This document shows positions 1 to 9,400 of a DNA stretch of 37,266 bases, one piece after another. The notes beneath the pieces were generated by a model, which was not told where the DNA came from, did no database searches, and was given only the letters and a program-made list of their open reading frames with translations. The position numbers were made by a program, and so were the translations under genes. Source of the DNA: Methanoregula sp. PtaB.Bin085. GTDB lineage: Archaea; Halobacteriota; Methanomicrobia; Methanomicrobiales; Methanospirillaceae. Every line of letters starts with the position of its first letter. The stretch's first letter is position 1. Location of the stretch: the NCBI RefSeq assembly GCF_002067035.1, contig NZ_MVQB01000025.1, forward strand, positions 1 to 37,266, given 5' to 3'.

Positions 1-1
1 G

Positions 2-493
2 GACCGTACCGGGCGGCAGGTCTGGATGGCGAATGCAACGGACATCATCAATGGCGTTGCCGTATCCGATGACGGGAACACCATCGCTGCCGGCAGCCTC
101 GACAGGAATCTCTATGTCTTCAACCATGCCGGCACGCGCCTCGGGACTTTCACGGTGAAAAATGCCATCAGGCCCAATTCCGTTGGGGTGACCGGCGACG
201 GGCAGCTCATCGTGCTCGTTGCCCCGTCAGCAGTCTATGGCTTTTCGCGATCATCGTTTACCGGTGAGACGAGGCCGCTACCGACAATAACAGAAACAGT
301 GACAGAAATTCCGGAGGAGACGACCACGATCGCTGCCTCCATGACGACAACCAGGAAGGTTACGACACGGCCGCAGACGCTGCCCACTCCCTACCCGGTC
401 CAGTCTGCCACACCGGAATCCCCGCTGTCCCCTGCCGTGTTGTTCATTGCGGTGTTCATTCTCGTTCTCGCTTCCCGTCCGGGCAACAAATAA
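2..493 (+). CDS. Beta-propeller repeat surface protein, C-terminal part (5' end outside window)
   Basis: The reading frame is open from base 2, so the ATG at 26 is probably internal: the residues before it (DRTGRQVW) match a repeat edge in the next gene (DRYGNLLW). The visible part holds the last one to two blades of a WD40/PQQ-like propeller, with phrases such as VSDDGNTIAAGSLDRNLYVF and SAVYGFSRS. A Thr/Pro-rich spacer follows, and then a hydrophobic C-terminal segment (about residues 135-150 counted from base 26) ending in a short basic tail. It is a close paralogue of the next gene and is in tandem with it. It is probably an exported, membrane-tethered protein. No ligand or enzymatic role can be inferred. 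Confidence 0.8.
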   Translation, partial: DRTGRQVWMANATDIINGVAVSDDGNTIAAGSLDRNLYVFNHAGTRLGTFTVKNAIRPNSVGVTGDGQLIVLVAPSAVYGFSRSSFTGETRPLPTITETVTEIPEETTTIAASMTTTRKVTTRPQTLPTPYPVQSATPESPLSPAVLFIAVFILVLASRPGNK

Positions 494-496
494 CCA

Positions 497-504
497 TTTT
501 TTTT
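497..504 (+). terminator. T8 tract after first propeller gene
   Basis: A run of eight T starts three bases after the stop codon at 491-493. Archaeal transcripts commonly end at such T-tracts. It could also form part of the AT-rich promoter of the next gene, whose ATG is at 555. Confidence 0.35.
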
Positions 505-554
505 ATGCCGGAATCTTTATCGCGGGCTGCTCCCGATCTCTTTCTGATGATTCC

Positions 555-1778
555 ATGAACGGTACAATCTTCCGATCCTGTCTTGTATTCTTCATCGTTG
601 CCGCCGTGTTCGTGCCGGTATCCTGTGCTGTGAACCCCCTCTGGATCGTCAGCGGGCCTGAATCCGGCGAGCTTACAACCGTTGCTGTCTCCCAGGACGG
701 GTCAACCGTTGTTGCCGGGGGCGATCAGCTGATCACGCTCTCCCGCGACGGGAAGAAACTCTGGACCGGCTGGTCCGGCACAAAACTGGTTGTCAGCCGG
801 GACGGGAATTACATCCTTACAACCCGGGACCAGAACGTGCGCCTGATCTCCGGGAGTGGCCGGATGCTCTGGGATGATCGTCTGGATGTACCGGTGAGCG
901 AGGTTGCCATGACACCGGACGCATCACTCATCCTGGCCGGTGGCGCAAATATCATCCGGCTTATCGGCCAGAACGGGTCCGGGATCCGGCAGAACAGGAC
1001 CATGCCGGTGATGAACCATTTCCGGTTCTTTCAGAGCGGCAACGGGGTTGTTGTCACTTCGCAGAAGGGGATCCAGACCTCAAACCTGACCTTCTTTTCA
1101 AACTGGACGGATACCAACATGACGCAGGAGTATGTTGAAACCGATGCAGGCGACCTCTCCTTTGTCAGCGTGACCAACAACCGCATCCGGTTTTACCGTC
1201 TTGGCGAAAACCTGGACGGGACGCTCGAATGGGAACGTGCCCTGCCCGGCGGGAACACGCTCGGGTTTGCCTTGTCCCGGGACGGGTCTGTGATCGTCGT
1301 GGGCAGGGACGATAATACGATCCAGGTACTCGACCGGTACGGCAATCTTCTCTGGACGGACCGGGCTTCGCACTGGGTCACCAGTGTTGCCGTCTCCGAT
1401 GACGGGAACACGATTGTTGCCGGCAGCATGGACAAAACGGTTGCGGTATACGACCGGGCCGGGACAAAACTTGGCACCGCCGTTCTGAAGAACGCGATCC
1501 GGTCCGGTTCCGTTGCCACCAGCGGTGACGGATCCGTGATCGCGGCCGTGGATGGATCAGCCGTGTACGGCTTCTCCCGTTCGCAGTTTTCGCAGCCGGC
1601 TCCTGCCGGCGCGACCACGGAACCAACGGTCCGGGAAATTCCCCCCTCCCGGGAGGTTGTAACCACCCTGCCGGTAACTCTCCCGACACCGGCAGCAACC
1701 GCGAAGGCTGCGCCCTTCCAGGGTATCCTTCCGGCAGCGCTCTTCCTGTTCATCGCCTGGCGTTCATGGATATCCTGA
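555..1778 (+). CDS. Secreted membrane-anchored beta-propeller repeat protein
   Basis: A 407-residue protein if started at ATG 555. This start is preferred over an in-frame ATG at 447 because it gives a clean signal peptide (MNGTIFRSCLVFFIVAAVF..SCA), whereas the longer form would overlap the previous gene and put about 36 unrelated residues in front of it. The body is made of repeated blades with the pattern VAVSxDGxxxVxGxxD..., typical of WD40/PQQ-like propellers. A Thr/Pro-rich linker and a C-terminal hydrophobic helix (about the last 20 residues) follow. The predicted location is outside the membrane, anchored at the C-terminus. The final blade is nearly the same as that of the upstream paralogue, so the pair arose by tandem duplication. 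The ligand is unknown. Confidence 0.85.
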   Translation: MNGTIFRSCLVFFIVAAVFVPVSCAVNPLWIVSGPESGELTTVAVSQDGSTVVAGGDQLITLSRDGKKLWTGWSGTKLVVSRDGNYILTTRDQNVRLISGSGRMLWDDRLDVPVSEVAMTPDASLILAGGANIIRLIGQNGSGIRQNRTMPVMNHFRFFQSGNGVVVTSQKGIQTSNLTFFSNWTDTNMTQEYVETDAGDLSFVSVTNNRIRFYRLGENLDGTLEWERALPGGNTLGFALSRDGSVIVVGRDDNTIQVLDRYGNLLWTDRASHWVTSVAVSDDGNTIVAGSMDKTVAVYDRAGTKLGTAVLKNAIRSGSVATSGDGSVIAAVDGSAVYGFSRSQFSQPAPAGATTEPTVREIPPSREVVTTLPVTLPTPAATAKAAPFQGILPAALFLFIAWRSWIS

Positions 1779-1865
1779 AACCACGTTTTCCCTGTCGCTG
1801 CCGTCATGATGACGCAACTCCTGGACCGGTATGCAGCCCCAACGGCGTCGTGGCATACCGGCATT

Positions 1866-1873
1866 GTTTATTA
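1866..1873 (+). promoter_or_regulatory. Probable TATA box of TPR gene
   Basis: The AT-rich octamer GTTTATTA lies about 31-38 bases before ATG 1904 in otherwise GC-rich DNA. That distance suits an archaeal TATA box serving a transcript with a very short leader. No clear ribosome-binding site precedes the ATG, which agrees with this. Confidence 0.45.
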
Positions 1874-1903
1874 ACCCCCGGGGAAAACGGTATGTGACCG
1901 GAT

Positions 1904-2653
1904 ATGGTGCACAGCGATCTTCCCGGGGAATGCGAGGAGGCGGGCCAGCTGATGCAGGAAGGCAGGCTCATGGAAGCGGTTGCCTGTTATGACCGGGCCC
2001 TTGCATCCAGCCCGGATAACCCCGCCCTTCTCAGTAACAAGGCCGTTGCCCTTATCAGCCTCGGACGGTACGAGGAATCGCTTGCATGCTCCCTCCGGGC
2101 GATACGGATCAACCCGTACGATGCCGATCTCTGGATCAACAAGGGGATAGCGCTCGACAAACTGGGTCGGTCCACCGAAGCAACCGATGCGCTGGAACAG
2201 GCTGTGGCCATCAATCCCTGCAATGCCTATGCCCGCGCACTGCTCGGGATCATCTACCAGAACCTCGAGATGACCGGGAAAGCCGAAGCCCAGAACCGGA
2301 AACTGCAGGAACTGGTCTTCCCCCGGGAATATGCATGGTTTTATTTTATCACCGCCACGTTCCTTCTCGGGATCCTGCTTGGCGGGATCATGAGCGTGGA
2401 AGGAAAACCCCTTCCCGTCACCATGGGCTCCGCAGGAATCATCATCCTTTTCTTCGGCGTCATCTGCATCCTGTACGTCCGTGCCCGGCGGCTGCAGATC
2501 GAGATCCGCCGGGATGTCGTCTCGTCCCCCTCGCAGGAGTCCGGCCGGCGCGGCCGGGGCCGGGGCAGCGAAGCGGCAGCACTCCTCCTGCTCGTCTTCG
2601 TCTTTATCGCTGGTACAGGTTCCGGGATAGCAGTGTGGCAGTATTTCCGGTGA
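1904..2653 (+). CDS. TPR-repeat membrane protein
   Basis: A 249-residue protein. Residues about 5-130 form three to four tetratricopeptide repeats (for example EAVACYDRALASSPDNPALLSNKAVAL, shortened here to the pattern A..YD.AL...P), a protein-interaction scaffold. Three hydrophobic segments follow at about 145-170, 175-195 and 225-245, with a basic Arg/Gly-rich loop between the last two. The TPR part is therefore likely cytoplasmic and tethered to the membrane. The phosphatase gene begins 30 bases downstream on the same strand with its own strong ribosome-binding site, so the two are probably co-transcribed. The partner is not identifiable from sequence. Confidence 0.85.
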   Translation: MVHSDLPGECEEAGQLMQEGRLMEAVACYDRALASSPDNPALLSNKAVALISLGRYEESLACSLRAIRINPYDADLWINKGIALDKLGRSTEATDALEQAVAINPCNAYARALLGIIYQNLEMTGKAEAQNRKLQELVFPREYAWFYFITATFLLGILLGGIMSVEGKPLPVTMGSAGIIILFFGVICILYVRARRLQIEIRRDVVSSPSQESGRRGRGRGSEAAALLLLVFVFIAGTGSGIAVWQYFR

Positions 2654-2670
2654 GGAGATGCCGGTACTCC

Positions 2671-2677
2671 GGAGAGG
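2671..2677 (+). promoter_or_regulatory. Ribosome-binding site of SpoIIE phosphatase gene
   Basis: GGAGAGG lies six bases before ATG 2684. It is a strong Shine-Dalgarno match and fixes the start of the downstream gene. Confidence 0.6.
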
Positions 2678-2683
2678 TTTCTG

Positions 2684-4801
2684 ATGGTGTTCCCGGTCCG
2701 CCTCAACGTACGGGCAAAGATCCTGCTCCTGTTCCTCTGCCTCTCGGTCATCTCGCTCCTTGTCACCGGTTTTGTCGCCGTCTCTACGATCACCGGTATC
2801 GGGAACCTTGCCGGGGAGAGCAGCGTCACCCTTGGCAGGGAAGCCGTGAATGACAGCAGCGCAGCGCTCATGCAGTCGGCCGAACAGAACCTGCTCCGTC
2901 TGGCATCCGACCAGGCATCGGTGACAAACGTGGTGTTCTCCGATACCGAAGCGGAACTTGGTATCCTTGCAGCCAATGCCGCTGAGCTCCAGCGGGATCC
3001 CCCGGGTATCATCCCTGCGCCCTGGTACGTGAACGAGAAATCCCGCCCGGTTCCGCCTTCAGCGTCTCCGGTAATCTTCATTGCAGGGACCACGGTTTCT
3101 CCGGAGACGGAGGAGTATACAGCCCTTGCCGGCATGGCCCACCTCTTAAACACAGTCCGGGAATCCGATCCGGATCTTGCAAGCATCTATATCGCGAGCA
3201 GCTCGGGAGTGATGTGGCGTTACCCTGCGACCGGGAAAACTCCGGCAGAATATGATCCCCGGACCCGCGACTGGTACCTGAACGCGGTCGCGGCCCGTGG
3301 CAGGCCCGTCTGGTCGGAACCCTATGTCGACGCGGCGGGAAACGGGCTGGTTGTCACCTGTTCCCGGGCCGTGACGGGCCGGTACGGCACCTGGGTAATC
3401 GGGACCGATGTGACCATTGAATCGATCAACACCAATATCCTGGACATCATGCTCAACGGCACCGGGTACCCGGTCCTTCTCGACAGCCGGGGAAATGTCA
3501 TCAGCCGTCCCGGGCTCTCGGCAAACGGCACGCAGTGGAATGAGACTTATATGCAGGACGATGTCTTCTCGAGCGCCAATCCTGCACTTGTCGGCGTGGC
3601 AGCCAACATGACCGCAGGGAAGAAGGGTATCGAGCGGGTGACGTTCGGCAATGATCTTTATTACGTTGCCTATGCACCGGTCCCGTCCCTGAACTGGAGT
3701 TTCGGGGTGTCGATGCCGGTAAAGGAGATCCTCGCACCGGTGGCGAAGACCGAGACCGCAATAGTACTTGAAACAAACAGGACCAGCGCCCGTATTGCAG
3801 AACAGACCGGCCAGGTGCTTACCGTATTCGCTGCCCTTTTTTGCCTGCTCCTCGCGATTGTGGTTTTCCTCTCCTGGCGCCTTGCACGGGTCATCACCCG
3901 CCCGGTCGATGCGCTGAAAGCGGGAGCCGTTGCCATCGGATCGGGCGATCTCGGATACCGGGTGGATCTGAAGACCGGCGATGAGTTCGAGGACCTCGCT
4001 GTCTCATTCAATACGATGGCAAAGGAACTCATGACCAGTATCGACAACCTCCGCCGTACCACGGCCGAGAAGGAGCGGTACACAAAAGAGCTCGAGATCG
4101 CTAAGGAGATCCAGGACACGTTCCTGCCCGAATCGGCGCCGGCCATCCCGGGCATCGGCATCGCCGCGGCAACCATCCCGGCAATGGAGATCGGAGGGGA
4201 CTTCTACGACTTCATCCCTGCCGGGAACGGCCGGTGGGGGATTGTCATGGCCGATGTCTCCGGCAAGGGGATCAGCGCGGCGCTGTTCATGGCGCTTTCC
4301 CGGACGCTCCTGCATGTGAGCGGAGGCGCCGTGCCGGATCCTTCCGCCGCGATCCGGCAGGCGAACCGGTGGATCTACGAGGACGGCCGATCCAGCATGT
4401 TCGTCACAGTCTTCTTTGGTATCCTCGATTCCGGCGCTATGCGGTTTTCTTACGTGAACGCGGGCCACAATCCCCCGATGCTGGTGCGTGACGATCGTGT
4501 GGAGGAACTCTGCCGGAGCCGGGGAATTGCACTCGGTGTCGTGCCTGACGTTTCGATCGCCACAACGACACTTGATCTTCGGCACGGGGATATTCTTGTG
4601 CTCTACACGGACGGGGTGACGGAGGCATTCAATGAGAAGGATGAGGCGTTCGGCGAGGAGCGACTCAGGGAATTCCTCCGTGAGAACCGGGCAAAACCGG
4701 CACGGGCACTTCTCGATACACTGGTCGCGGAGATCCGATCGTTCACCGGCACAGCTCCACAGTCGGATGATATCACGCTGGTGGTCGTGAAGGTAAAGTA
4801 A
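2684..4801 (+). CDS. dCache-HAMP-SpoIIE (PP2C-type) membrane phosphatase
   Basis: A 705-residue receptor-phosphatase. An N-terminal membrane helix (about 10-34) is followed by an extracytoplasmic double-Cache sensor domain (about 40-365). This carries the typical DPRTRDWYLNA and WSEPYVDAA stretches, expected to bind a small ligand. A second membrane helix is at about 375-398, a HAMP linker at about 400-455 (ITRPVDALKAGA...), and a short coiled coil then leads to a SpoIIE/RsbU-type PPM phosphatase domain (about 480-705). The metal-binding acidic motifs are all present: GGDFYDF, MADVSGKG, YTDGVTEA and SDDITLVV. In bacteria this family dephosphorylates anti-sigma-factor antagonists. No such partner is visible here, so the substrate is unknown. 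The gene follows the TPR gene, probably in one operon. Confidence 0.93.
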   Translation: MVFPVRLNVRAKILLLFLCLSVISLLVTGFVAVSTITGIGNLAGESSVTLGREAVNDSSAALMQSAEQNLLRLASDQASVTNVVFSDTEAELGILAANAAELQRDPPGIIPAPWYVNEKSRPVPPSASPVIFIAGTTVSPETEEYTALAGMAHLLNTVRESDPDLASIYIASSSGVMWRYPATGKTPAEYDPRTRDWYLNAVAARGRPVWSEPYVDAAGNGLVVTCSRAVTGRYGTWVIGTDVTIESINTNILDIMLNGTGYPVLLDSRGNVISRPGLSANGTQWNETYMQDDVFSSANPALVGVAANMTAGKKGIERVTFGNDLYYVAYAPVPSLNWSFGVSMPVKEILAPVAKTETAIVLETNRTSARIAEQTGQVLTVFAALFCLLLAIVVFLSWRLARVITRPVDALKAGAVAIGSGDLGYRVDLKTGDEFEDLAVSFNTMAKELMTSIDNLRRTTAEKERYTKELEIAKEIQDTFLPESAPAIPGIGIAAATIPAMEIGGDFYDFIPAGNGRWGIVMADVSGKGISAALFMALSRTLLHVSGGAVPDPSAAIRQANRWIYEDGRSSMFVTVFFGILDSGAMRFSYVNAGHNPPMLVRDDRVEELCRSRGIALGVVPDVSIATTTLDLRHGDILVLYTDGVTEAFNEKDEAFGEERLREFLRENRAKPARALLDTLVAEIRSFTGTAPQSDDITLVVVKVK

Positions 4802-4803
4802 GA

Positions 4804-4817
4804 GGGAGGATCCTCCC
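4804..4817. repeat. 14-base perfect palindrome after phosphatase gene
   Basis: GGGAGGATCCTCCC lies two bases after the stop codon. It is fully self-complementary without a loop and is not followed by a T-tract on the plus strand. It could help end transcription or be a chance palindrome. Confidence 0.4.
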
Positions 4818-4921
4818 CTCCATCCCCCCGGTAATTCCCCAAAAAACCTGCCATAATGCTCACGGGAAGCCAAAAAACATATTGCCGCAGAACCGGGGGA
4901 AAATTTTTCCTGAATCATGAG

Positions 4922-4927
4922 AAAAAA
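4922..4927 (-). terminator. T-tract downstream of lone receiver gene
   Basis: Read on the minus strand there is a T6 run 18 bases after the receiver stop codon, and a further T-rich stretch near 4903-4908. Together these make a plausible archaeal terminator. Confidence 0.35.
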
Positions 4928-4945
4928 CCCGGTACTGCATCGATG

Positions 4946-5317
4946 TTACTGCTCGAGTGTTTTCCGGATCATCTCGGCAAGATCGCGGGGAAATACCGGT
5001 TTGCGGACGATCTCGCAAAAGTCCCCTGCATACTTCCTGCGATCTTCGTCCGGGACATCCCAGGCAGAGACGATAAAGACCGGGATATCCTTCAGCCGTC
5101 CGATGGTCCGCCGCTTTTCGAGGAATTGGAGGCCGGTAAGAGGCGTCATCATCAGGTCGAGAAGGATGAGCGATGGGAGATGCTCCTCCAGCGGGATCTT
5201 AGTCAGGGCTTCGGATGGATCGGTGTACGCTACCGGCTCGTATCCGAAGAACGTGAGCATGTTCGAGTAGACGTCCACAATCGAGGGATCGTCATCGATG
5301 ATTGCAATCCGCACCAT
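4946..5317 (-). CDS. Single-domain response regulator (receiver only)
   Basis: A 123-residue CheY-like receiver with nothing attached. It has the acidic pocket near the N-terminus (IIDDDPS), the phospho-accepting Asp in LILLDLMM (about residue 54), Ser in IVSAW at the position of the usual Thr/Ser, and the conserved Lys in VRKPV. With no output domain it probably signals by docking or by passing phosphate on. It is separated from its neighbours by 144 and 223 bases, so it is likely transcribed alone. The cognate kinase is unknown but could be any kinase in the island. Start is ATG 5317. Confidence 0.92.
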   Translation of the reverse strand: MVRIAIIDDDPSIVDVYSNMLTFFGYEPVAYTDPSEALTKIPLEEHLPSLILLDLMMTPLTGLQFLEKRRTIGRLKDIPVFIVSAWDVPDEDRRKYAGDFCEIVRKPVFPRDLAEMIRKTLEQ

Positions 5318-5411
5318 GATTCTCCAGCCTTGTCAGGAACGATCGCGTTCGCGTGATACGCCCGCTATCCCGCCCCCTCCCGGGACCAATGGAAAACCTG
5401 TTGCATGGTAT

Positions 5412-5423
5412 CGTATATATATC
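5412..5423 (-). promoter_or_regulatory. Possible TATA box for receiver gene 4946-5317
   Basis: The sequence GATATATATACG on the minus strand lies about 95 bases before the receiver ATG. This implies a leader of roughly 70 bases. It is the only strongly AT-rich element in the 223-base gap, and no plus-strand gene uses it. The rest of the gap (5318-5540) shows no other recognisable element. Confidence 0.4.
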
Positions 5424-5540
5424 CGCGTTCGCTATGCAAACAGGTCTGAAAATTCCGGGATCTCTCCGAGAGGGGAAATCCGGAATCGACGATGGCGTAA
5501 CCGCGACCCGGGGGGCGGGCCCTGTCAGGATTCCCGGCAT

Positions 5541-6482
5541 TCAGCCACTCTTTCCGGATATCCCGATTGCCGTGCCAACGATATTTGCCGCGATGCGCAT
5601 GGCATCGAGCTCTTCCGGCGGCCATGAACGATCGCGGTCGCTGACGAAGATGATAAGGCCGTAGGACTGATCGCGGACCTGGAGATCCAGCGCCACCATG
5701 CTCCTGAACCGGTACGAGCGGAGAATGTCCCGCAACGACGGATCGATCGTGTCGATACCAAACGGCACGGCGCGTCCCATCCTGAGATCCTCCTTTCGGG
5801 ATTCAAGCCCGAGGAGTGCCGGATTCAGCGTGGAAACCGGCCGGGCCTTCGGGAGAGGCGAGAGATCCTGTACCGCCCATTCCGCAACAGGCGACAGTGC
5901 CCCGCTGCCGGCATCGGACCGGAAGATCACGATCCGGACCAGGTCCATTGCAATGCCGATGTTCTCGAGGATCGCGGAGTACCCGGCCCGGTCTTTTGAG
6001 GATGCAGGAGGGGGGATCGTATGGCTGGCGATGAATTCCCGGAGGAACCACTCGATACCGGAGCCCAGCGCGAGCAAGATCGCATCGCGTTTTTTCAGTT
6101 CCCTCTCGATCCGGTGCCGGTACAGGGAGATCTCGATGTTTGAATTCACCTCCCGCTCGTTGAACGGCTTGACGATGTAACCGAATGGTTCCGTCAGTTT
6201 CGCCCGGGCAACGAGGTTCTCGTCGGCATAGGCCGTGACGTAGATGACCGGGATATCGTACTGCGCCCGGATCTTTCCTGCAGTCGCGATCCCGTCCAGT
6301 TCCCCGGCAAGCATGATGTCCATCAGGATGACGTCGGGTCTCGTCTCCCCGGCCAGTTCGATCGCGTGTTCGCCCGTGACTGAAATTCCCACGACCTCGT
6401 AACCAAGAGTGACAAGGGTCATCTTTAAGTCTTCTGCAACAATCAGTTCGTCTTCGACAATCAGTATCCGTGCCTTGTTCAT
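5541..6482 (-). CDS. Receiver-GAF response regulator
   Basis: A 313-residue protein. Residues 1-125 form a receiver with the EDE acidic pocket, the phospho-Asp in VILMDIMLAG, Thr in YVTAYAD and Lys in YIVKPF. A connecting helix leads to a C-terminal domain (about 150-310) that reads as GAF-like, with FRSMVALDLQVRDQSYGLIIFVSD near its end; no catalytic motif is seen. The ATG overlaps the stop of the large hybrid kinase by four bases (ATGA, 6479-6482), which indicates translational coupling, so this protein probably receives phosphate from that kinase. The output is not evident, and a ligand-controlled docking role is possible. Confidence 0.88.
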   Translation of the reverse strand: MNKARILIVEDELIVAEDLKMTLVTLGYEVVGISVTGEHAIELAGETRPDVILMDIMLAGELDGIATAGKIRAQYDIPVIYVTAYADENLVARAKLTEPFGYIVKPFNEREVNSNIEISLYRHRIERELKKRDAILLALGSGIEWFLREFIASHTIPPPASSKDRAGYSAILENIGIAMDLVRIVIFRSDAGSGALSPVAEWAVQDLSPLPKARPVSTLNPALLGLESRKEDLRMGRAVPFGIDTIDPSLRDILRSYRFRSMVALDLQVRDQSYGLIIFVSDRDRSWPPEELDAMRIAANIVGTAIGISGKSG

Positions 6483-9400
6483 GGTCTTTTTCCTCCTGTC
6501 ACCGGTATCGAGATGGTGAACCGCGACCCTTTGCTCCCGGTCGCCAGCTCGATGGTCCCCCGCACCTGATCGATGAGCGTCATCACAAGGTGCATCCCCA
6601 GCGATTGCGTGTGTTTCCAGTCGAGGCCGTCGGGGAAGCCGACCCCGTTGTCTTCAATGAAGATGAGAATCCGGTCCTCTTCTTTCTTTCCTGTGATCCG
6701 TACCTCGCCTTTCCTCCCCTCCGGGAAAGCATGCTTCAGGGCATTGGAGATCAGCTCGTTGAGGATGAGGCCGATGGGTATGGCCCGCTGGATGTCGAGC
6801 GAGAGGTCGCCGATGGCTACGCTGAAGGCGATCCGCCGCTGCTCGATTGCGTACGTCGTGAAAAGGTACTGGGTGAGCGCTTTGAGGTAATCTCCGATGT
6901 CAATGTGCTCGAGATCTTTTGAGCGGTAGAGTTTCTCGTGGACGAGCGCCATGGACCGGACACGGCTCTCCCCGTCCATGAGTGCGGTGAGGGTCACGGG
7001 ATCCGTGATGTGGCGTTTCTGCAACCTGAGGATACTGATGATGATCTGAAGGTTGTTCTTGACCCGGTGGTGGATCTCCCGCAGCAGGAGTTCCTTTTCC
7101 TGCAGCGACTTGTTCAGCTCCTCAGTCCGCTGGACGACCCGCTGTTCGAGCGAGCGGTTCAGTGACCGGATCTCCGATTCCATCATTTTCTGGTTCGTGA
7201 TGTCCTGGTTTGCCCCTCGGGTCCTGACAACCCTGCCATCCTTATCCATGATTACACCGAACCGGACAATGACATACCGCATCTCGCCATCCCGGCGGAT
7301 GATCCGGTGCTCGACTTCTGCGGAATAGTTGGGATCGGTTATCGACGCAACGTTACCGATGACACTGGTTGCATATGCCACATCGTCGGGATGCACGAAC
7401 TCGCGCACGTACGTTTCCGCCGGCATCCGGTAACCGCCTTCCTGCTCAGCAGTCGTCCCGTACAGCGCATAGAAACGGTCGTTGAAGGTGAACATACCGG
7501 TGTTCACATCGAACTCCCAATTGACCAGGCTGGCCATGTCCATGGCGGTGGCGAGCCGGATCTGGTTCTCCCTGAGTTCATTCTCCATCTGCTTCCGCTG
7601 CTCGATCGGCCGGATCGTTATCACGATCCCGTCAACGCCGGGAACCCCGAGAAGGTTTGTTCCGATGGCATCGACCCAGAGGTACGACCCGTCAGCCTTG
7701 AGGATCCGGAATTCGGTGGGAACGCCATTATTGGTCCCTTTGATGACTTCCCGGAAATCTTCGCTGACCCGTTCGCGGTCATCCGGGTGGATATAGTCCT
7801 GAGGGTTCCTGCCGACAAGGGACCCGGCGGGATACCCCAGGATTCGCTCGGAAGATGTGGATTCGTACACGATCTTCCGATCGCGGTCCAGGATCCGTAT
7901 GATGTCAGAGGAGTTCTGGATCAGCGACCGGAACCGGGTCTCGCTTGCGCGGAGCGCGTCCTCGGCGATCTTCCGCTGGGTGATATCGCGGTTGCTGCCC
8001 CGGCGGCCGAGGTACTCTCCTTCGGGGCTGAAGATCGGCTGGCAGATGTGCCCAATCCAGACCATCCGTTTGTCCCTTGTCAGGATCCGGAATTCCAGCA
8101 CCTGCGTATCCGGTGCGGCACCGAGGGTCTCCTGGTGTTCGATCACCTTCTGCCGGTCCTCGGGAACAACGATTTCCTGGACGAGATCCTTGTTGTGGTA
8201 AAAGTCCTCCGGCTCGTACCCGCACACCCGATTGCTGGACGGTGAGACATAGACATAGTTGCCGTCTTTTCCTATCCAGTATTCCCAGTCGTACGTGTAG
8301 TCGGCGATCGTCCGGAACTTCTTCTCGCTCTCATACAGGGCCTCCTCCGCCCATTTCTTCTCGGTGATATCGGTCAGGACGTTGAAGGAGGCTGGCTGAC
8401 CTTCGTACATGATACGGGCCCCCCGGATTTCCACCCACCGCGTCGATCCGCCGGGCAGGACAAGGCGGGCAACATAGGGTGCGATGGATCCTCCCCGCTC
8501 CCGGGTCTCGAGCGCCGTCATCACGGTCTGGCGTGATTCGGGTGCGATGTACTCCATGATATTCGTGTGGAGCAGCTCCGTAGCCGTGCTTCCCAGCAGC
8601 CGGATGATCGCCGCGTTGATGTACAGGAGCTCACCCCTCCGGTGGACGATGACGAGATCCGGCAGTTCCTCCACAAGGGTCCGGTACCTCTCCTCACTCT
8701 CGCGGAGAGCTGTCTCGGTTGCTTTCCGGTCGGTGATATCAAGCATGGTCCCGACAATGGAGACAAGGTTCCCCTCGTCATCATACCGTCCCTGGAACGT
8801 TGAATAATACCACCCGTCACTCCCGTCCGGGCAGAGAAAACGCTGTTCGTAGGCGCCCGGCTCGCGGGATTCGGTGGCCCTCCGGATCAATTCCCTGTCG
8901 CGCTCATGCTCCGCGGGCCATGGCGATAATGCCAGGATAGTATCCATCCTGGGGGTGAATTCTGCGGGATCACGGCGGAAAATCCTGAATACTTCATCTG
9001 ACCAGGTGACATCTCCCGTCCTGATGTCCCACGACCAGAATCCCAAGTGTGCCATCTCCTGGGCCTCCTGCAGCCTTTTCGCATACTCCCGCAATGCATC
9101 ATCCGCTTTTTTCCTGTCGGTAATATCCCTTGCAGCGGCAAACACTCCGGTAACCTTTCCATTCTCATCGCGGAATACCGAGGCATTGTACAATACGGGA
9201 ATGGAGTTCCCGTCGCGGCGGCGGATCTCCAGCGGGTAATCCCGTACTTCCCCCTCAGAGAATACGCGGCGATACGCTTCCCGGGCTTTTTCCGGTTCTG
9301 TAAAATAATCGGAAAAATCGGTGCCGATAAGCCGGTCCCGGGGACAGCCGGTTGCCTGTTCTGTCGAAGCATTCACATCCGTGATTGTCCCGTCGGGACC

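Noticed and set aside
447-554. Upstream extension of the second propeller gene to ATG 447
   Set aside because: It would overlap the first gene by 47 bases and place unrelated residues before an obvious signal peptide that starts at ATG 555.
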